This document shows positions 8,305 to 17,321 of a stretch of DNA of 64,000 nucleotides, in pieces. The notes below the pieces were generated by a model. That model had not been told where the DNA came from. It made no database searches and saw only the letters and a list, made by a program, of their open reading frames with translations. The stretch's first letter is position 1; each line of letters begins with the position of its first letter. This DNA is from Bacillota bacterium (lineage in GTDB: Bacteria > Bacillota > Desulfotomaculia > Desulfotomaculales > Desulfohalotomaculaceae), in contig VENI01000012.1 in the NCBI GenBank assembly GCA_009711615.1, forward strand, positions 1 to 64,000, given 5' to 3'. A program made the position numbers and the translations under genes.

Positions 8305-8334
8305 ATTATATTCCCTAAAAACTTTGTCCGTCAA
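8305..8334 (-). promoter_or_regulatory. Sigma-A promoter of the hydrogenase maturation operon
   Basis: On the minus strand TTGACG (8334-8329), an 18-bp spacer and TATAAT (8310-8305). The start is expected near 8298. The remaining bases up to cheW (8335-8515) are AT-rich and show nothing further that I can call. Confidence 0.8.
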
Positions 8335-8515
8335 GGTTATTTGATTAAATTTACAAAAATTTATGAAAATAATTAACTTAAACTTTTAATAGATAATAGC
8401 ATATTTTAACATCTCAAAAGGATTCTGTTAGTTTGTGTCGAAAGTGTATTTTATTAGATACAAGATGATTTTTGAATGATAAAATTTCATTATAGAAAAA
8501 CAAGGAGGTTATATA

Positions 8516-8932
8516 ATGTCCGTTGTAGATGAACAATTGGTGGTCTTCCAGTTAGGGGAGCAAAAATATGCCCTACCCATACAGGAAACCCAGGAAATCA
8601 TCCGCATGACTGAAGTTACCCGGATCCCTAACGCCAGTTTCTACTTAGAAGGAATAATCAATTTACGTGGTACCATTTTACCAGTAATTAATCTTAACCG
8701 TCGTCTTGGGCTACCTGAAAAGGAAGCCGATGAAGAAACCAGAATTGTGGTGGTTGAGCATAGCGATCAAAAGGTTGGTATGATAGTGGACTGCGTTTTA
8801 GAGGTAGGTAGATACAGTGAATCTGAAGTTGAACCGCCAACCAATGTGGGTGGTAGCGCAGAGTATTTAAGAGGAGTAGTAAAAAAGGACGACCAGCTGT
8901 GGCTACTGATGAACCTAAACAACGTTTTATAA
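8516..8932 (+). CDS. cheW: Chemotaxis adaptor CheW
   Basis: A 138-residue single CheW-domain protein that couples chemoreceptors to the CheA kinase. It shows the typical order LVVFQLGEQKYALPI, IPNASFYLEGIINLRGTILP, VINLNRRLGL and a C-terminal GVVKKDDQLWLLMNLNNVL. AAGGAGG lies 8 nt before the ATG. A chemoreceptor gene follows 39 bp downstream, so the two form a receptor-adaptor pair. No cheA is in the window, so the partner kinase must lie elsewhere. Confidence 0.92.
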   Translation: MSVVDEQLVVFQLGEQKYALPIQETQEIIRMTEVTRIPNASFYLEGIINLRGTILPVINLNRRLGLPEKEADEETRIVVVEHSDQKVGMIVDCVLEVGRYSESEVEPPTNVGGSAEYLRGVVKKDDQLWLLMNLNNVL

Positions 8933-8971
8933 TATAGATATAAATTAGATTTGGCTTCTGGAGGACAAATA

Positions 8972-10531
8972 ATGAAACTATCCGCAAAATTTATAACAAA
9001 CATCCTTATAATATTGGCCCTAGCTGCCGCCGCTATGGCGGTGGCTTGGAACCATTTCAACGGAATACACAACCTGAATGAAGAAATGGTTGCAGAAACA
9101 AAACGTTCACAAGTAATTGTTGATATTAGATACCACTTTACCAAACAAGATGGTTATCTAAAAGAATACATATACAATCAAAACAAAGTGGCCATAAACA
9201 GCTATCAAAGTGAGGGTAAAAGTGTAGAAAAATTATTAAATCAATTAAAGGGTACTATTGAAGACGAATTTGACCAAGAGCAATTTGAAAATATATTAGA
9301 ACTTTTTAATAATTACAAGTATTACACTGAACAAGAAGTTATTCCTTACATAGATAATTCAAACAACTTGCAAAAGGGGCTTACCTCATACCAATTAAAT
9401 GCTAATCCCGCCAAGGTGGATCTTATTCGCCAAGTGGAGCAATTCAAAGACCGTAAAACAGCCAATGTGAATAAATTAGAGGAAAATTCAATTAACCATA
9501 TAAAGAAAGCAAAATCCATATTGCTTATTTTGGGTGGACTGGCCCTAGTGTTGGGATTGTTAGTAAACCACTTGATAGTACGAAAAGTGGTACTTAATAT
9601 ATCGTCACTGGCTAAGGAATCTGAAAATATGGCAGCCGGAGATCTGACTGCCAAAGTAAATATTTCAGGTAAAGATGAATTATCCGTTTTAGCCAAATCT
9701 TTTAATGCTATGGCAGAATCACTGCGAAATATGACCAATAAAGTTATGGATAGTTCCCAAACTATAGCATCCAGTAGCCAGCAACTATCTGCCGCTAGCC
9801 AACAGGTTAGTTCAGCGGTAGATGGTATCAGCAGCACTACCAGCCAGGTTGCTTCCATGGCCCAGCAAGGTTCTGCCAATGCAGAAGAAGCAGAGGAATT
9901 GATCACCAGTGTAAAGCAAGTTGTAGAGGCTGGAAATAAATCTGTTCAAGAAACCGTTGAAAAAGTGGGTGTTGTTCATCAGGTTGCAGGAGATGCTGTA
10001 GCTAGAATGGAAGGGCTAAACGAAAAGTCATCACAAATCGGCCAAATAACCACTCTTATCACCGAAATTACCGAACAAACTAATATGTTGGCCTTAAACG
10101 CCGCCATTGAAGCAGCCAGAGCCGGTGAACATGGTCGTGGTTTTGCAGTGGTCGCCGACGAAGTTCGTCAGTTGGCAGAGCGCTCAGCACAGGCTGCAAC
10201 CCAAATTTCCCAGTTGGTGGAAGACATTCAGCTGGAAACTTCTAATGTGGCCGCAACCGTTAAATCCAGTGCTGATGAGGTTGACGAAGGTATGTCCACT
10301 GCCCAAAGAGCCGGTAATTTGCTAGATGACATCAATGACCGCATAGAAAGAGTTACAGAAATAATTACAGAAGTTGCCGCTGGATCCAACCAGTCCAGTC
10401 AAGGAGCACAAAACCTTGCAGCTACCACCGAGGAGGTTACTGCTTCAGTACAGCAAATTGCTTCTTCCGCCCAGGACATGGCACAAATGGCCGATGAGTT
10501 ACAGCATCATGTAGAAAAGTTTAAGGTTTAA
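8972..10531 (+). CDS. Methyl-accepting chemotaxis protein
   Basis: A 519-residue membrane chemoreceptor. TM1 is near residues 8-28 and is followed by a four-helix-type periplasmic sensor of about 150 residues. TM2 ([20 protein letters not shown]) leads into a HAMP domain and a long coiled-coil signalling domain. The conserved hairpin tip reads [18 protein letters not shown] and is followed by [16 protein letters not shown]. The ligand cannot be read from the sequence. ATG at 8972 is chosen because GGAGG lies 7 nt before it. It follows cheW and probably shares its transcript. Confidence 0.92.
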   Translation: MKLSAKFITNILIILALAAAAMAVAWNHFNGIHNLNEEMVAETKRSQVIVDIRYHFTKQDGYLKEYIYNQNKVAINSYQSEGKSVEKLLNQLKGTIEDEFDQEQFENILELFNNYKYYTEQEVIPYIDNSNNLQKGLTSYQLNANPAKVDLIRQVEQFKDRKTANVNKLEENSINHIKKAKSILLILGGLALVLGLLVNHLIVRKVVLNISSLAKESENMAAGDLTAKVNISGKDELSVLAKSFNAMAESLRNMTNKVMDSSQTIASSSQQLSAASQQVSSAVDGISSTTSQVASMAQQGSANAEEAEELITSVKQVVEAGNKSVQETVEKVGVVHQVAGDAVARMEGLNEKSSQIGQITTLITEITEQTNMLALNAAIEAARAGEHGRGFAVVADEVRQLAERSAQAATQISQLVEDIQLETSNVAATVKSSADEVDEGMSTAQRAGNLLDDINDRIERVTEIITEVAAGSNQSSQGAQNLAATTEEVTASVQQIASSAQDMAQMADELQHHVEKFKV

Positions 10532-10645
10532 TTGTAGAAATTTGGCCCATTAAACAAAGCGGAAACCAAAATGACTGTACACTTATACTATCATCATTAA
10601 ATTTTCATTTCTGATGTGGTGTTAAAAAATCGGAGGTTCACCGTT

Positions 10646-12325
10646 ATGAAAATTGAAGACGAAATCATTATAAAATCAAAACTTTTGGACGGTGCCCATG
10701 ATATCGTTCTAGCCCATGACCTGAACGGTAATATCCTTTATATTAATGAGGCTGCATGTAGAGAACATGGTTATACAAGAGAAGAACTATTTAATATGAA
10801 GATAAGTGACTTAGATACTCCAGAATCAGCAGCTTTAATTAAAGAACGGACAAATGAAGTACTTAGAAACGGGCATGCAAAATTTGAAGTTGAGCATATG
10901 CGTAAAGACGGAACTACGTTCCCTATTGAGGTGTCTGTTCAACTATTCGAAATAAACGGTAGAACAGTTTGTCTAGCTGTTAATCGAGTTATAACTGAAC
11001 GCAAATTGGCAGAGCAGAAAATTTTTCAAATGGCAAATTATGATTCGTTAACAAATTTGCCTAACCGTAGATTGTTCATGGATCAAATTAAAAAGGAAAT
11101 AGCAAAGGCAAAATGCAATGATAACAAGTTAGCTGTGTTATTTTTAGATCTAGATAGGTTTAAACTTGTCAATGATACCATGGGACATAATTTCGGTGAT
11201 ATACTCTTGCAAAAAATAGCTAAACGCTTAAAAGGTTGTCTGATTGAAGAGGAAATACTTGCACGGATGGGCGGTGACGAATTTATGATTCTACTGCCCA
11301 ACATATTAACACCAGAAGATACCTACATTGTTGCGGATAAAATATTAAAAGCAATGCAGGGCCCTATCAAAATAAAGGATATAGAATTACACTCCACAAT
11401 CAGTATCGGTATTGCCATTTATCCTGAACATGGTAGGGATGATGATACTATCCTTGGTAATGCCGATGCAGCCATGTATTGTGCAAAGGAATACGGTGGG
11501 AATAGATACCATTTATATACTTCGTCAATAAATGAGTCAGTTTCCAGGCAGTTAGTCCTTGAAAATAATTTACGACAGGCACTGGAGAATGATGAACTAG
11601 TATTATATTACCAACCCCAGTTAAATACTGAAACAAAACAATTGGTTGGTGTGGAAGCTCTAATTAGATGGATTCACCCGGAATATGGCATTATCCCTCC
11701 AGGAGAGTTTATTACCTTTGCAGAAAGCACAGGCATAATAATTAATATTGGTGAATGGGTATTACGTACAGCTTGTAAGCAAATGAATGAATGGTTAAAT
11801 AGAGGTTATCAACCCTTTAGAATGTCAGTAAATATCTCTGTTAAGCAACTCCAGCAATATGATTTTGCCAAGGTAGTATATAATATTCTAGAAGAAACCG
11901 AGCTAGATCCAAAGTATTTAGAATTGGAAATAACAGAAACAGTCTTTATGCAACGCTCAGATTATTTATTGAAAACTCTAAAAGACTTAAAAGAAATAGG
12001 TATTCGTATCACGTTAGATGATTTTGGAGTAGAATATTCATCATTAAATTACCTGAAAAAATTTCCTATAGACGCACTTAAAATAGATCGGTCCTTTATT
12101 AAAGATATAAGTATTGATCCTGATGATACAGCTATCACTTCAGCAGCAATTGCCTTAGCAAAAAAACTGAGTCTAAATGTAGTGGCAGAAGGTGTGGAAA
12201 CTGAAGATCAGTTTGATTTTCTTTTGGAACAAAAATGTAATGAAGTACAAGGTTTTTTATTTGGAAAGCCCGTGCCTGTAGAACAGGCGGAGTTATTATT
12301 AAAGAAAGTAAAGGGTCTTGATTAA
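10646..12325 (+). CDS. PAS-GGDEF-EAL c-di-GMP turnover protein
   Basis: A 559-residue soluble protein. The N-terminal PAS domain (residues 10-125) ends in the usual VITERK linker. The GGDEF domain has an intact MGGDEF site (diguanylate cyclase). The EAL domain keeps EALIRW, NISVKQ, LEITET, LDDFG, DALKIDRSF and VAEGVET, so phosphodiesterase activity is also possible. Which activity dominates cannot be told. GGAGG lies 9 nt before ATG 10646. It lies behind a chemoreceptor, so motility or surface behaviour is a reasonable output. A c-di-GMP riboswitch at 50866-50938 is a possible effector of the same signal. Confidence 0.92.
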   Translation: MKIEDEIIIKSKLLDGAHDIVLAHDLNGNILYINEAACREHGYTREELFNMKISDLDTPESAALIKERTNEVLRNGHAKFEVEHMRKDGTTFPIEVSVQLFEINGRTVCLAVNRVITERKLAEQKIFQMANYDSLTNLPNRRLFMDQIKKEIAKAKCNDNKLAVLFLDLDRFKLVNDTMGHNFGDILLQKIAKRLKGCLIEEEILARMGGDEFMILLPNILTPEDTYIVADKILKAMQGPIKIKDIELHSTISIGIAIYPEHGRDDDTILGNADAAMYCAKEYGGNRYHLYTSSINESVSRQLVLENNLRQALENDELVLYYQPQLNTETKQLVGVEALIRWIHPEYGIIPPGEFITFAESTGIIINIGEWVLRTACKQMNEWLNRGYQPFRMSVNISVKQLQQYDFAKVVYNILEETELDPKYLELEITETVFMQRSDYLLKTLKDLKEIGIRITLDDFGVEYSSLNYLKKFPIDALKIDRSFIKDISIDPDDTAITSAAIALAKKLSLNVVAEGVETEDQFDFLLEQKCNEVQGFLFGKPVPVEQAELLLKKVKGLD

Positions 12326-12345
12326 ATATCAAGACCCTTTACTTT
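12305..12345. terminator. Bidirectional terminator
   Basis: A perfect 18-bp inverted repeat (AAAGTAAAGGGTCTTGAT, then its complement, 5-nt loop) overlaps the end of the GGDEF-EAL gene. It is followed by a T-rich run and lies between two converging genes. Confidence 0.85.
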
Positions 12346-12367
12346 CTTTTTTGTATATATAATGTTA

Positions 12368-12682
12368 TTAATCCATTTTCACAGCAGTACCACAAGCTGT
12401 AACCATTAGCATTCCTTCACGAATAACTTCATAATCAATATCCACTGCCAGTACAGCATTCGCTCCCATTTGACTAGCTTTAGCACTCATTTCTTCCATA
12501 GCTATCTCCCGTGCTTTAGCCAGTTTACTCTCGTAGGCACCGGATCTGCCGCCGACAATATCTGTAATACTTGCAAACAAATCTCTCACTACATTAGCAC
12601 CCATAATGGCTTCCCCGGCAACAATGCCGTAGTACTGGTTAACATTACGCCCTTCAACAGCATTGGTGGTAGTAATAAGCAA
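12368..12682 (-). CDS. YbjQ/UPF0145 family protein
   Basis: A 104-residue protein of the YbjQ family ([56 protein letters not shown]). These proteins form ring-like oligomers and are sometimes called heavy-metal-binding, but no firm function is known. The start is a TTG at 12682, about 10 nt after GGGAGG. It is the last minus-strand gene after hemL, about 80 bp away with a heptamer repeat between, so it may be read from the haem operon. Confidence 0.85.
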   Translation of the reverse strand: MLITTTNAVEGRNVNQYYGIVAGEAIMGANVVRDLFASITDIVGGRSGAYESKLAKAREIAMEEMSAKASQMGANAVLAVDIDYEVIREGMLMVTACGTAVKMD

Positions 12683-12726
12683 TTGTTTTTAGCCTCCCTT
12701 ATTTATTACTATTCTTTCATTTTGAC

Positions 12727-12762
12727 TTTAACTTCTGACTACTGTCTCCTGACTCCTGAATT
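12727..12762 (-). repeat. Heptamer repeat array after hemL
   Basis: In the sense of hemL the stop is followed at once by units such as TCAGGAG, TCAGGAG, ACAGTAG and TCAGAAG. The same type of array follows ahbB, ahbD and the gene after dinB. Confidence 0.7.
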
Positions 12763-14052
12763 CTAGATTTTCTTAAACGCTTTTCTGGCCGCTTCTATAG
12801 TATAGTCAATATCTTCATCAGTATGAGCCACAGACATAAATGCAGCTTCAAACTGAGATGCTGCCAGATAAACACCCTCATCCAGCATCGCTCTAAAAAA
12901 GGCGCCAAATCTTTCTGTATCTGAACTACAGGCAGTATTAAAGTCAACCACTTGCTTATCGGTGAAGAAAGTACATACCATGGCACCGACTCTGTTCTGA
13001 CTAACCGGCACACCGGCTTCTTCCGCTGCTTTAGCCAAGCCTTCTCCTAAACGGTTAGCCTTGCGATCTAACTCCTCGTAAACTCCAGGCTTTTTCAGTT
13101 CCTTTAAGGTGGCAATACCAGCTGTCATGGCCAGCGGGTTTCCTGAAAGGGTACCGGCTTGGTACACAGGACCCAACGGAGAAATGCATTCCATAATTTC
13201 TTCTTTACCGCCATATGCACCCACCGGCATACCACCACCTATTACTTTACCAAAACAAGTCAGGTCTGGAGTAACATTATATATGGATTGGGCACAGCCA
13301 TAATCAACTCGGAAACCGGTCATTACCTCATCAAAGATAAGTAGGCTTCCGTACTCTTTTGTTAATTCACGAAGACCTTCTAAATAACCAGGCGCCGGTG
13401 GTATAACACCCATATTGCCAGCTACCGGTTCCAAAATTACCCCTGCAATGTCTTCGCCTTCCATCTCAAATATCTTCCTTAATGTCTCTAAATCATTAAA
13501 TGGAGCAGTGATAGTGTTTCCAGCTATACTCTCTGGTACCCCTGGACTAGTGGGAACACCATGAGTTAATGCGCCGGAACCTGCTTTAATCAGCAAAAAA
13601 TCAGCATGCCCATGATAGCAACCCTCAAATTTAACTATTTTATTTCTTTTGGTATAACCCCTTGCCAAGCGCAGGGCACTCATTGTAGCCTCGGTACCAG
13701 AGTTAACCATACGTACCATTTCCACTGACGGTACTGCATCCACAATCATATGGGCCAGTTCAGTCTCTTCTTCCGTAGGGGCACCATAACTAGTTCCCCT
13801 CTCCAAATAGTTTTGCAGTGCGTCAATCACCGCCGGATGACGGTGACCCAAAATTAACGGGCCCCATGAAGCTACATAATCCACATAGCGGTTACCGTCT
13901 ACATCCCAAATGTGAGCCCCTTGTCCCCGTTCAATAAAAAGTGGGTCTGTACCCACAGACTTGAACGCCCGTACCGGACTGTTAACTCCACCAGGTATGT
14001 ACTTCTGAGCTTCAGCAAACATTTCCCTAGACTTCGAATAAGATTTAGACAT
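12763..14052 (-). CDS. hemL: Glutamate-1-semialdehyde 2,1-aminomutase
   Basis: PLP enzyme that turns glutamate-1-semialdehyde into 5-aminolaevulinate, the second step of the C5 route begun by HemA in the same operon. It has 429 residues, the usual length. Visible features are the start [40 protein letters not shown] and the PLP lysine in [20 protein letters not shown] at 14052 lies 8 nt after GAGGAGGG; an upstream TTG would lie inside that site. A gap of about 220 bp with repeats separates it from ahbB, so a separate promoter is possible. Confidence 0.95.
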   Translation of the reverse strand: MSKSYSKSREMFAEAQKYIPGGVNSPVRAFKSVGTDPLFIERGQGAHIWDVDGNRYVDYVASWGPLILGHRHPAVIDALQNYLERGTSYGAPTEEETELAHMIVDAVPSVEMVRMVNSGTEATMSALRLARGYTKRNKIVKFEGCYHGHADFLLIKAGSGALTHGVPTSPGVPESIAGNTITAPFNDLETLRKIFEMEGEDIAGVILEPVAGNMGVIPPAPGYLEGLRELTKEYGSLLIFDEVMTGFRVDYGCAQSIYNVTPDLTCFGKVIGGGMPVGAYGGKEEIMECISPLGPVYQAGTLSGNPLAMTAGIATLKELKKPGVYEELDRKANRLGEGLAKAAEEAGVPVSQNRVGAMVCTFFTDKQVVDFNTACSSDTERFGAFFRAMLDEGVYLAASQFEAAFMSVAHTDEDIDYTIEAARKAFKKI

Positions 14053-14166
14053 TGTAAAAGCCCTCCTCAATAAAATGAAAAATTAAAAATGTAGAATGAA
14101 TAATTTATCTGTATATATGTTTTATATATATAATATTTTTGCACCTGCAGAATTCTAATTATTTAT

Positions 14167-14190
14167 GTAGGGGCTCAATTCATTGAGCCC
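14167..14190 (+). repeat. REP-like palindrome of the GTAGGGGC type
   Basis: GTAGGGGCTCAAT-TC-ATTGAGCCC is a short palindrome with a GTAGGGGC head. A related element lies inverted at 59377-59403. It could double as a weak terminator behind ahbB. Confidence 0.55.
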
Positions 14191-14230
14191 TTTACGTTCA
14201 TATTTTCTCTCATTCAATTCATCATTTTTA

Positions 14231-14270
14231 ATTGCTGACTCCTGGCTCCTGACTTCTGAGTCCTGCTTTC
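14231..14270 (-). repeat. Heptamer repeat array after ahbB
   Basis: In the sense of ahbB the units are GGACTCA, GAAGTCA, GGAGCCA and GGAGTCA, beginning just after the stop codon. They share orientation relative to the gene with the arrays after hemL and ahbD. Confidence 0.7.
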
Positions 14271-14271
14271 A

Positions 14272-14742
14272 TTAATCTGAAAAATATGTCATACTGCTCT
14301 TTTTTAATTCTTTAGTACTGAAGAGCAACTTGTAATCCGTATATTCCACTGCTTGAGCCATTTCTTCTGCCAGTTGATGACACTCTTCCCTAGTCTGACG
14401 GTGGATCATAGTGTACAGGTTATACGGCCAATTCTGATGTGTTTTCCTTTGGTAACAGTGGGTTACTTCCGGATGTGCTGCAAACTTGTCCCCCACTTTT
14501 TTGGCCTTATCTTCCGGCACCTGCCACACTATCATGGCATTGGCTTTAAAGCCAACCCGTTGGTGGCGCAGTGCAGCGCCTATTCTTCTTAAATAGCCTT
14601 TTTCTTTTAGTTCATCAATTTTATCCAACATTTCTTGCTCAGTTAGGCCAAATCGTGAACCCAATTCGGCGAAGGGCCGGGGTACCAACGGCAGCCCGGC
14701 CTGTAGTTCTTTAACTATATTTTTATCCATTTCGGTGAGCAT
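14272..14742 (-). CDS. ahbB: Sirohaem decarboxylase subunit AhbB
   Basis: Lrp/AsnC-fold protein of 156 residues that with AhbA removes two acetate carboxyls from sirohaem to give 12,18-didecarboxysirohaem. It has an N-terminal winged helix (KNIVKELQAGLPLVPRPFAE, GYLRRIGAALRHQRVGFKAN). The C-terminal half carries the family features VTHCYQRKTHQNWPYNLYTM and KELKKSSMTYF. The ATG at 14742 is one base after the ahbA stop, so translation is probably coupled. A DNA-binding regulator is the alternative by fold, but the paired order and haem context argue for the enzyme. Confidence 0.9.
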   Translation of the reverse strand: MLTEMDKNIVKELQAGLPLVPRPFAELGSRFGLTEQEMLDKIDELKEKGYLRRIGAALRHQRVGFKANAMIVWQVPEDKAKKVGDKFAAHPEVTHCYQRKTHQNWPYNLYTMIHRQTREECHQLAEEMAQAVEYTDYKLLFSTKELKKSSMTYFSD

Positions 14743-14743
14743 A

Positions 14744-15205
14744 CTACACCCCATCCAATTCAAAATTTACCATTACTTTAATAAATCGTTCTGCTGGCAG
14801 GTTTAATATATCTGTGATACCTGTCTTATCACTAATCTCATTTAAAATCTTTTCTACTTTCTCCGGTGAATCTGCTAAAATTGTAAACCACATGTTATAT
14901 TCATGTTCCCGTAGGTAATTATGTGTAATACCGAGATAGCTATTAATCACCGCAGCCACCTCTTCCACCCGTTCTTCAGGAACCTTTATACCACATAGAG
15001 TTCCCCGGTAGCCCAGTTTACGTGAATCAAAAATTCCACCAAGTCTACGTATATAGTCTTCATCCATCAGTCTTTTCAATCTATCTATTACTTCATCCTC
15101 GGTAACACCTAGTTTCTCTGCCAGTTCTTTATACGGTTGTGCCACTATTGGAAATTCCTTTTGAACTAAGTTAAGTAATCTCTTATCTATTGCATCCAAC
15201 TTCAT
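14744..15205 (-). CDS. ahbA: Sirohaem decarboxylase subunit AhbA
   Basis: Lrp/AsnC-like partner of AhbB, 153 residues. The N-terminal winged helix (DKRLLNLVQKEFPIVAQPYK, YIRRLGGIFDSRKLGYRGTL) is followed by an effector-type domain with VTHNYLREHEYNMWFT-like sequence (here ITHNYLREHEYNMWFT) and FIKVMVNFELDGV. It resembles the NirD/NirH-type decarboxylases of the haem d1 and alternative haem routes. It lies directly before ahbB and after ahbD. Confidence 0.9.
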   Translation of the reverse strand: MKLDAIDKRLLNLVQKEFPIVAQPYKELAEKLGVTEDEVIDRLKRLMDEDYIRRLGGIFDSRKLGYRGTLCGIKVPEERVEEVAAVINSYLGITHNYLREHEYNMWFTILADSPEKVEKILNEISDKTGITDILNLPAERFIKVMVNFELDGV

Positions 15206-15296
15206 GATCTACCTCTTTAAAACTTTATTTATAATTCTAAACTTTGCATTTACCAACAAGAATTCTGAACTTCAAAGCACTAATCAGTTCTCCACA

Positions 15297-15323
15297 TTCT
15301 AACTCCTAACTCCTAACTCCTGA
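15297..15323 (-). repeat. Heptamer repeat array after ahbD
   Basis: In the sense of ahbD the stop is followed by TCAGGAGTTAGGAGTTAGGA, three units of the heptamer AGGAGTT. The placement just after a stop codon is the same as at hemL and ahbB. Confidence 0.7.
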
Positions 15324-16316
15324 TTAGTATCCCTTCCGTCCGTGATAAAGACACCAAGGTTCTTCCGCCATAAAGTCTCCGTGATAGTAATATGCTCTGG
15401 CGCGACAACCACCGCAAATTTTGTTATTCCGGCAGGTGCCACAGCCTCCCTGAAGTGATTCATTACGCAGGCGATTAAATACTTCATTGTCCTGCCAAAT
15501 TTCACTAAAGGGTGTTTCCCTAACGTTGCCCACTGGTATGTCAAGATACGCACAAGGTTGCACATCCCCTTTAGGGCTAATAATGCAATATGATGTCCCA
15601 GCTAAACACCCTTTGGTAAAGCGCAAATCCATACCCATTTGCTTTGCTATGCGCATAAACTGTGGTGCACAGGTTGGTTTCAGCTCTATATCCACTTCCT
15701 GCTGCTTTTTCATGATTCGGTGTAGTAGCTTTTCATACTGCTCCGCCCGCAGAGACTCTTGCTCAATGTTTACTGCTCTACCGGTTGGTACTAAGAAGAA
15801 AATGTGATGTGCCACTGCACCCTCCTGCACCGCCAGGTCTGTAATTTTCTCCACCTCATCATAATTCCAATCCACCACTGTGGTGTGGATCTGAAAAGGG
15901 AGACCCGCTTCCCGACAATTACGCATTCCCTGTATCGCATCTTCCCAGGCCTTTTCGGTTTTACGAAAGCGGTCGTGTTGAGCCGCATTAACGCTATCTA
16001 GGCTAATACCCATTCCCAGAGCCCCTGCGTCTTTCAAACGCTTGGCCACGTCTGGCGTAATCATTGTACCGTTGGTACCAAACACAGGTCTTAACCCTTT
16101 GGATCGGGCATGTTCCACCAGTTCAAATATATCTTGACGCATTAGCGGTTCGCCACCGCTAAATATCATTATTTTAAAACCAGCTTTGGCTATTTCCTCT
16201 ATTAAAGCCTTACCTTCTTCTGTATCTAATTCTTCATCCACCTTTGCCCCGGCATCACGATAGCAATGTTCACAGTACATATTGCAAGCATTGGTGGTAT
16301 TCCAAGATACCAGCAC
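15324..16316 (-). CDS. ahbD: Haem synthase AhbD (radical SAM Fe-coproporphyrin III decarboxylase)
   Basis: Radical SAM/SPASM enzyme of 330 residues that turns the two propionates of Fe-coproporphyrin III into vinyls, the last step of the sirohaem route to haem. CNMYCEHC (CxxxCxxC) lies near residue 11, followed by FSGGEPL. The C-terminal Cys-rich region (CLAGTSYC, CAYLD, CGTCRNNKICGGC) binds auxiliary FeS. The very short N-terminus before the Cys motif fits AhbD (NirJ2-like), whereas the longer protein at 17322 fits AhbC. The GTG start follows AAGGAGGG, which spans the end of hemB. Confidence 0.88.
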   Translation of the reverse strand: MLVSWNTTNACNMYCEHCYRDAGAKVDEELDTEEGKALIEEIAKAGFKIMIFSGGEPLMRQDIFELVEHARSKGLRPVFGTNGTMITPDVAKRLKDAGALGMGISLDSVNAAQHDRFRKTEKAWEDAIQGMRNCREAGLPFQIHTTVVDWNYDEVEKITDLAVQEGAVAHHIFFLVPTGRAVNIEQESLRAEQYEKLLHRIMKKQQEVDIELKPTCAPQFMRIAKQMGMDLRFTKGCLAGTSYCIISPKGDVQPCAYLDIPVGNVRETPFSEIWQDNEVFNRLRNESLQGGCGTCRNNKICGGCRARAYYYHGDFMAEEPWCLYHGRKGY

Positions 16317-16320
16317 TTGT

Positions 16321-17304
16321 TTAGCCCTCCTTCAGCCACCGGGCTGCTTCTATGGCATAATAAGTTATAATAATATCTGCTCCAGCCCGCTTAAATGCAG
16401 TCAGAGTTTCCAACACCACCCGTTTTTCATCAATCCAGCCCTTTTGGGCGGCAGCTTTAAACATGGCATATTCACCACTAACATTATAAATTGCAGTGGG
16501 ATAAGAAAACTCATCCTTAATGCGGCGCAGGATATCCATATACGCCAAACCTGGTTTTACCATCACAATATCGGCGCCCTCTTCAATATCCAACCATGTT
16601 TCCCGCAAAGCCTCATCAGTGTTGGGCGGGTCCATTTGATACGCCCGGCGATCACCAAACTGCGGTGCTGAACCAGCAGCTTCCCTAAATGGGCCATAAT
16701 AAGCCGAAGCATATTTTGCAGAATAAGACATGATTGGTATGTTCCCATAACCGTTTTCATCCAACGCACTGCGAATGGCAGTCACTCTGCCATCCATCAT
16801 GTCTGACGGTGCCACCATATCTGCTCCAGCCTTGGCATGAGATACAGCTGTTTTAGCCAGTAACTCCAGTGTTGAATCGTTCTCAACCTCATCACCTTTA
16901 ATTACACCGCAGTGGCCGTGGTTGGTGAACTCACATAAACATACATCTGTAATCACCATCAGTTGAGGATATTTTTCCTTGATAGCCTGTACAGCATGCT
17001 GTACAATCCCTTCATCGTCATAAGCTCCGCTGCCCACTTCATCCTTTTCTTCTTCACTTACCACGCCAAAAATAACCACGCCTGGAATGCCCAGACTCAC
17101 CACTTCCTGCAATTCCTGCAGCAATTGATCAATGGAGAAGTTGTGCACTCCCGGCATAGAGGATACTTCTCTTCTAACCCCTTCCCCCGGAGTTACAAAC
17201 ACTGGGTAAACCAAATCCTCTACACGTAATAGGTGTTCTCGCACCATGCGACGTAAGTGTTCATTGGCCCGCAATCGCCGCATCCTAATAAATGGGAAAG
17301 ACAT
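16321..17304 (-). CDS. hemB: Delta-aminolaevulinic acid dehydratase (porphobilinogen synthase)
   Basis: Condenses two 5-aminolaevulinates to porphobilinogen. The 327-residue protein shows the zinc-site cysteines in [15 protein letters not shown], so it is of the Zn-binding type. The two active-site lysines lie in [14 protein letters not shown] and [10 protein letters not shown]. It lies between ahbC and ahbD, with only a few bases to ahbD. This interleaving of general haem genes with Ahb genes shows that the operon is dedicated to the whole route. Confidence 0.96.
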   Translation of the reverse strand: MSFPFIRMRRLRANEHLRRMVREHLLRVEDLVYPVFVTPGEGVRREVSSMPGVHNFSIDQLLQELQEVVSLGIPGVVIFGVVSEEEKDEVGSGAYDDEGIVQHAVQAIKEKYPQLMVITDVCLCEFTNHGHCGVIKGDEVENDSTLELLAKTAVSHAKAGADMVAPSDMMDGRVTAIRSALDENGYGNIPIMSYSAKYASAYYGPFREAAGSAPQFGDRRAYQMDPPNTDEALRETWLDIEEGADIVMVKPGLAYMDILRRIKDEFSYPTAIYNVSGEYAMFKAAAQKGWIDEKRVVLETLTAFKRAGADIIITYYAIEAARWLKEG

Positions 17305-17321
17305 ATTATCTCCCTCCCTTC

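Noticed and set aside
14744-15205. AhbA/AhbB read as Lrp-type DNA-binding regulators
   Set aside because: They occur as an adjacent pair inside a haem operon with AhbC and AhbD, and match the sirohaem decarboxylase pattern.
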